The notes under the pieces were generated by a model. The model was not told the DNA's origin. It saw only the letters and a list, made by a program, of their open reading frames with translations, and did not search any database. Positions 60,593 through 64,000 of a stretch of DNA of 64,000 nt are shown piece after piece. Within the stretch, counting starts at the first letter, position 1. Every line of letters starts with the position of its first letter. Location of the stretch: NCBI RefSeq assembly GCF_000024405.1, contig NC_013517.1, positions 1,612,001 to 1,676,000 on the forward strand. The letters are read 5' to 3'. Origin of the DNA: Sebaldella termitidis ATCC 33386 (GTDB lineage Bacteria; Fusobacteriota; Fusobacteriia; Fusobacteriales; Leptotrichiaceae). Made by a program: the position numbers and the translations under genes.

Positions 60593-61105
60593 ATGAAAAA
60601 AATAATACTGACAATGTTTTTTATGAGTATTTTAGCATTTTCAAAAGATTTTTGGGAGTTAAGTAATTTCAGCGTAAATGTAAATGAAACGACAAGCTCC
60701 GGAAAATCAAAAGCATATACAATGGTGTATAAAGGCGGGACACTAAAAGTAACAATCAATTCACCGTCTGTAAATAAGGGAGAGGTTTATACTTATTCGG
60801 GAAGCCAGAAAACAATATATTATCCGTCGCTGAAGCAGACGGTTACCCAGAATGTAGACAGTGACGAGGCGAATTTTCTGAATATAATAAACATGTTAAA
60901 ATCTATAAACGGAAAAAATACTGTTACCAAAGGAGATAATAAGTTCGTGTTCAGTGATTCCAAATTAGTTTCGATAGAAACAAAGGAATATACGGCATCC
61001 TTTTCGGGATATACAAGTTCAGGCGGGAATACATACCCCAAAACAGTAAGAATTTCTGAAAACGGCAAAACAAAAATTACTTTTAATCTTTCTAATTTTA
61101 AATAG
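60593..61105 (+). CDS. Small exported protein, possibly LolA-like
   Basis: A 170-residue protein with a signal peptide (about 1-17, 'IILTMFFMSILAFSKD'). The mature part is beta-rich: 'FSVNVNETTSSGKSKAYTMV', 'KGGTLKVTINSPSVNKGEVY', 'TIYYPSLKQTVTQNVDSDEA' and 'PKTVRISENGKTKITFNLSN'. That pattern of an unclosed beta-sheet with a late 'P-K-x-[IV]-x-[IV]' strand resembles LolA/periplasmic lipoprotein carriers, but similarity is weak and no motif is decisive. ATG 60593 has GGAGGA about eight bases upstream. It lies between mreC and recO in the same direction. Confidence 0.65.
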   Translation: MKKIILTMFFMSILAFSKDFWELSNFSVNVNETTSSGKSKAYTMVYKGGTLKVTINSPSVNKGEVYTYSGSQKTIYYPSLKQTVTQNVDSDEANFLNIINMLKSINGKNTVTKGDNKFVFSDSKLVSIETKEYTASFSGYTSSGGNTYPKTVRISENGKTKITFNLSNFK

Positions 61106-61108
61106 TTT

Positions 61109-61768
61109 ATGGATATACTAAAAACTGAAGGAATTGTAATAAAAAAGACAAATGTCAAGGAAGCAGACCTTGTACTGAAGGTATTTACAAAGGAATATGG
61201 AAAAATAGATATTTATATAAACGGAATAAGAAAATCAAAAAGAAGAGAGAAACTGGCTGTAGAATTAATGTCCGTAACGGATTTTCTGATATATGAGAAA
61301 AACTCGAAATATTCTTCGAATTCATTTACACTTACGGCTTTTTTCCCGAAAATACAGCTCAGTTTTCTCAAACTGAAATATTCTTATTACCTGCTTCACC
61401 TTATAGATAAAATTTATGAGCATAACTCGGAAGATATTGAATTTTACGAAAAGATAAAAAATTTATTTGGGTACATAAATACATTATCCGAGGATGAGAA
61501 AAAAACTGAAATCCTTCTCAGCTATCTGGTACTTTATCTTTTGAAGGATATTATACTTACACAGGGAATATATGAACATGAGAATATTCTGAATCTTACT
61601 GAAAAAGATAACAGGGAAAAGCTTCTGAATATTTTGAACAGCTCGGCTAAAGAAGTAATAAACAGCAGCTTATATACAATAGATGAAATAACAGAAATGA
61701 TAATTTCTCTGGAAAAATATATAAATTATAATTTAAACAGAAATTTGAACTACAAATTTTTTGTTTAG
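61109..61768 (+). CDS. recO: DNA repair protein RecO
   Basis: A 219-residue protein with the RecO N-terminal OB fold: 'KTEGIVIKKTNVKEADLVLK', 'FTKEYGKIDIYINGIRKSKR' and 'LMSVTDFLIYEKN'. The helical C-terminal part is present, but I see no four-Cys zinc site. RecO loads RecA with RecR. ATG 61109 is three bases after the previous stop without a strong SD, so translation probably depends on the upstream gene. Confidence 0.87.
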   Translation: MDILKTEGIVIKKTNVKEADLVLKVFTKEYGKIDIYINGIRKSKRREKLAVELMSVTDFLIYEKNSKYSSNSFTLTAFFPKIQLSFLKLKYSYYLLHLIDKIYEHNSEDIEFYEKIKNLFGYINTLSEDEKKTEILLSYLVLYLLKDIILTQGIYEHENILNLTEKDNREKLLNILNSSAKEVINSSLYTIDEITEMIISLEKYINYNLNRNLNYKFFV

Positions 61769-61779
61769 GAGGGAATGAT

Positions 61780-62241
61780 ATGAGTATAAAAATAATAGAT
61801 TACCTTGATAAAGATTTGATAAATCTGAATCTGAAATCAAAAACAAAAAATGAAGTAATAAAAGAATTAATGAAAACAATGCAGGAGTCTGAAAAAGTAA
61901 CAGCCCCTGAACGTGCATTAAGCGGTCTTTTTGCAAGGGAAGAACTGGGTACGACTGGAATAGGGAAAGGTGTGGCAATTCCCCATGCTAAGACTGACGC
62001 TGTAACAGATCTTCTTGTAGGCTTTGGTATTTCAAGGGAGGGAATAAATTACGGTTCTATGGATGAGGAGCCTGTAAAAATATTCTTTATATTCCTTTCT
62101 CCTCTTAGCGGTAATCAGGAATATCTGAAAATTCTGGCTAGAATATCAAGATTAATAAGAGAAGATAAGTTTAGAAACAGTCTTTTAGCAGCAGATACAC
62201 CGGAAAAAATTATAGAGATAATAAATAACGAAGAAAGTTAA
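61780..62241 (+). CDS. ptsN: PTS EIIA domain protein, fructose/nitrogen-regulatory type (PtsN-like)
   Basis: A 153-residue single EIIA domain of the mannitol/fructose/Ntr class. 'GIGKGVAIPHAKTDAV' contains the phosphorylated His (H69), and 'EEPVKIFFIFLSPLSGNQEY' followed by 'LKILARISRLIREDKF' is the family's second half. No EIIB or EIIC is adjacent, so a regulatory role as in PtsN is more likely than sugar uptake; the symbol is a best guess. AGGAGGG precedes ATG. Member of the mreC-recO-nrdR cluster. Confidence 0.85.
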   Translation: MSIKIIDYLDKDLINLNLKSKTKNEVIKELMKTMQESEKVTAPERALSGLFAREELGTTGIGKGVAIPHAKTDAVTDLLVGFGISREGINYGSMDEEPVKIFFIFLSPLSGNQEYLKILARISRLIREDKFRNSLLAADTPEKIIEIINNEES

Positions 62242-62252
62242 GAGGTGTTCTT

Positions 62253-62717
62253 ATGAAATGTCCATTTTGTGGTAGCGATAATACAAAAGTAGTTGATAGT
62301 CGTAATCATCTTGATGGAACTACAATAAAGAGAAGAAGAGAATGCGAAAACTGTGAAAAAAGATTTACAACCTATGAAAAAATAGGTGATCTTTCTCTGC
62401 GGGTAGAAAAAAAGAGCGGTTTTGTAGAGCTTTATTCTAGAGAAAAAGTATTTAACGGTATCATGAGAGCTCTTGAAAAAAGATCTGTAGACATGGAAAA
62501 AGTGGAAGAAATACTGGAAAAAATAGAGCGTGATATTTTGACTAAATACAGCGGTCTTGTGAAGTCAAGCGAGCTGGGAGATATGACCCTGTCTTATCTT
62601 TTGGATTTGGACGAGGTAGCATACGTAAGATTTGCATCAGTATATAAAAAGTTTAACAGCCTGGAAAATTTTTTGAAGGAAATAGAAAAAATAAATTTTG
62701 AAAGTGGGAAAAAATGA
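62253..62717 (+). CDS. nrdR: Transcriptional repressor NrdR
   Basis: A 154-residue regulator of ribonucleotide reductase genes. The N-terminal zinc ribbon uses C3, C6, C31 and C34 ('MKCPFCGSDNTKVVDSR', 'RRRECENCEKRFTTYE'), followed by the ATP-cone ('KKSGFVELYSREKVFNGIMR', 'VAYVRFASVYKKF') that senses ATP/dATP. Complete length. AGAGGTG precedes ATG. It overlaps the next gene by four bases (ATGA). Confidence 0.96.
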   Translation: MKCPFCGSDNTKVVDSRNHLDGTTIKRRRECENCEKRFTTYEKIGDLSLRVEKKSGFVELYSREKVFNGIMRALEKRSVDMEKVEEILEKIERDILTKYSGLVKSSELGDMTLSYLLDLDEVAYVRFASVYKKFNSLENFLKEIEKINFESGKK

Positions 62718-63526
62718 AGGCGTTGGAAAATATACTAAATGGTTTCTTTATTGGTGTTTCTTGTGCTGTCCCCGGAGTTTCGGGCAGTACAATAGCTTTT
62801 TTGATGGGTATATATGAAAAATTTATAGATGCTCTTAGTAATATAGCAGATACTAAAAGTCCGAAATTTACAAAAAGACTTTATCTGCTTGCGGAAGTCG
62901 GGTTTGGAATTATCCTCGGCGTATTTGCCGCATTCAAAATTTTAGCAGTTTTTTTTGAAACTCAGGAGGAAATATTGAGATTTTTCTTTTTAGGTTTGAT
63001 ACTATTTTCAATACCGGGAATTCTAAATAAAAAAATGCAGAAGATAGAACCAAAAGACATTATATTTGGATTCTCAGGATTAATTATTATCTGGATAATA
63101 GGACTTCAAAATAAAAGTTTTAATATGCTCCCTGACTTAAGTAATATTTTTTACATAATAAAATTATTTCTGATTTCTTTTATTTCGGCAGGAGCAATGA
63201 TTTTACCGGGATTATCCGTAAGCTTTCTGCTGCTGATATTCGGAGAATACGGCAACATATCAAAATTTTTTGCAGAAACTAATTTTTTTGCGATATTCAT
63301 AATGATATTCGGGACAATAACTGGGATTTTACTTTTGTCTAAAGTCATGGACAGCTTTTTTAAAAGATACAGGGAAGAAACAATTTCTGCGGCAGTGGGA
63401 ATAATCATAGGTTCAACGGTAAGAATCATACCATCGCCGATAACTATAGGGAATTTATTTTTTGATATTCTCTTTTTTATAGCAGGCGGATTTTTGGTTT
63501 TGAAATTATCAGTAATAAAAAATTAG
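62714..63526 (+). CDS. DUF368-family membrane protein
   Basis: A 270-residue integral membrane protein with about eight segments. 'NGFFIGVSCAVPGVSGSTIA' and later 'FLISFISAGAMILPGLSVSF' are the paired P-G-[VL]-S motifs of DUF368 (PF04018), also present in the broader DUF368/DedA-like undecaprenyl-phosphate transporter discussion; DUF368 proteins have been linked to undecaprenyl phosphate recycling (PopT). That role would fit the neighbouring cell-envelope genes. ATG 62714 overlaps nrdR by four bases. Confidence 0.88.
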   Translation: MKALENILNGFFIGVSCAVPGVSGSTIAFLMGIYEKFIDALSNIADTKSPKFTKRLYLLAEVGFGIILGVFAAFKILAVFFETQEEILRFFFLGLILFSIPGILNKKMQKIEPKDIIFGFSGLIIIWIIGLQNKSFNMLPDLSNIFYIIKLFLISFISAGAMILPGLSVSFLLLIFGEYGNISKFFAETNFFAIFIMIFGTITGILLLSKVMDSFFKRYREETISAAVGIIIGSTVRIIPSPITIGNLFFDILFFIAGGFLVLKLSVIKN

Positions 63527-63598
63527 ATTATATGATATAATATTTTTCAGGAAGTTATTTTGAGTTTATAAAAAAAAGTTATAAAGGTTGAGAATTTT

Positions 63599-63880
63599 AT
63601 GATAAAGAGAAAGAACATATTTAAGGTATTTTTTAATATAATATTTTTATTTATTGTTTTAAACATATTAATTGAAGGAATACAGCTTAACATAAGAAGG
63701 AACGGGCTAAAAAGACAAGTCAGCGATGCACAGGTTAAGATAGATGAACTAGAGAAGAAAAGGAAGACTCTTGAGGAAGAAATAAAGAAAATAGAAGAAA
63801 ATGAAAAAATAGAGAGACTTGCAAGAGACAGGCTCGATTTACATAAAAAAGGAGAAACAGTATATAAAGTAGTAGAATAA
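63599..63880 (+). CDS. FtsB/DivIC-like septum formation protein
   Basis: A 93-residue bitopic protein: basic N-terminus, one membrane segment (about 8-27), then a coiled coil ('GLKRQVSDAQVKIDELEKKR', 'KTLEEEIKKIEENEKIERLA') and the conserved tail 'ARDRLDLHKKGETVYKVVE', where [AR]-R-[ED]-x-L-x-[LM]-x-K-x-G-E is typical of FtsB/DivIC. These proteins join FtsL and FtsQ/DivIB in the divisome. A TATAAT near 63535 suggests its own promoter; AAAGG lies upstream of ATG. Confidence 0.87.
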   Translation: MIKRKNIFKVFFNIIFLFIVLNILIEGIQLNIRRNGLKRQVSDAQVKIDELEKKRKTLEEEIKKIEENEKIERLARDRLDLHKKGETVYKVVE

Positions 63881-63890
63881 TCATAGATAT

Positions 63891-63915
63891 AAGCCACATT
63901 TTCATGTGGCTTTTA
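63891..63915 (+). terminator. Terminator after the FtsB/DivIC-like gene
   Basis: AAGCCACAT (63891-63899) and ATGTGGCTT (63904-63912) form a perfect nine-base stem followed by TTAC. Confidence 0.75.
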
Positions 63916-63972
63916 CAGGGTATAAAGACTGTTTATTTACAGTTAATTCTAAAATTTAGGACAGGTGATAAG

Positions 63973-64000
63973 ATGTATAACTGGAAAAATTACGTAAATG
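63973..64000 (+). CDS. Start of a gene cut off by the window end
   Basis: ATG 63973 is preceded by ACAGGTGAT and opens the frame M-Y-N-W-K-N-Y-V-N up to the last base. Too little is present to name it. Confidence 0.5.

Noticed and set aside
1-64000. tRNA, rRNA, prophage or transposase genes
   Set aside because: I looked for cloverleaf ends, GTTCRA arms, rRNA signatures, integrases and transposases and found none that I can support.

Overview
The window is AT-rich (roughly one third G+C by eye) and codes densely on both strands, with strong AGGAGG-type ribosome binding sites and frequent TTG or GTG starts. It mixes Gram-negative envelope functions (two autotransporters with beta-barrels, LolCD, lipoproteins) with regulation usually met in Firmicutes (glmS ribozyme, guanine riboswitch, YvcK, CymR/Rrf2 and AdhR-like regulators). 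That mix, the codon usage and an orphan type I-B-like CRISPR repeat suggest a member of the Fusobacteriota, probably Leptotrichiaceae such as Sebaldella. This is inference; there is no rRNA gene here to test it.

Region 1 (1-2978): the 3' part of a large autotransporter gene and a convergent small membrane-anchored protein. Region 2 (3159-16523): a complete carbohydrate operon with the same gene content as the Escherichia coli ycjMNOPQRSTUV/ycjW cluster: LacI-type repressor, MsmK-like ATPase, GH13_18 phosphorylase, binding protein, two permeases, YcjQ-, YcjR- and YcjS-like enzymes, GH65 phosphorylase and beta-phosphoglucomutase. Imported alpha-glucosides would be split by phosphate to beta- or alpha-glucose 1-phosphate, and the Q/R/S trio would convert gulosides to glucosides through 3-keto sugars. 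Matching operators lie at both promoters. Region 3 (16566-18114): a palindrome, a leader promoter, a three-repeat CRISPR array without cas genes, and an Old Yellow Enzyme-family reductase.

Region 4 (18243-26086): a 1251-residue autotransporter with 69-residue super-repeats, then a minus-strand operon of four paralogous small membrane proteins (two ending in ComEA-like helix-hairpin-helix domains) interrupted by an AEC-family transporter. Region 5 (26161-30646): a polar amino-acid ABC transporter divergent from an Rrf2 regulator, a tiny membrane protein, and an unexplained element made of nested and repeated hairpins. Region 6 (30647-36941): recQ, glmS with its ribozyme, and transketolase. Region 7 (37302-43620): mostly small or poorly known proteins (TPR, hemolysin III, glycerophosphodiesterase, DKNYY repeats, a beta-propeller-like protein).

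Region 8 (43700-49537): purine salvage and guanine synthesis (ade, guaB, guaA with a guanine riboswitch) and HU. Region 9 (49684-51470): an iron-type alcohol dehydrogenase divergent from a MerR regulator, sharing a textbook MerR-type promoter. Region 10 (51737-54843): a barnase-like exported RNase and barstar-like inhibitor placed directly in front of lolC/E and lolD, then hpf. Region 11 (54958-59372): a compositionally foreign TPR-SMI1/KNR4 gene, a HAD-phosphatase relic, an autoregulated-looking MarR gene, yvcK with a GC-rich leader, and hydF. Region 12 (59680-64000): a cell-shape and housekeeping cluster: mreC, a small exported protein, recO, ptsN-like EIIA, nrdR, a DUF368 protein, an FtsB/DivIC-like protein and the first codons of another gene.
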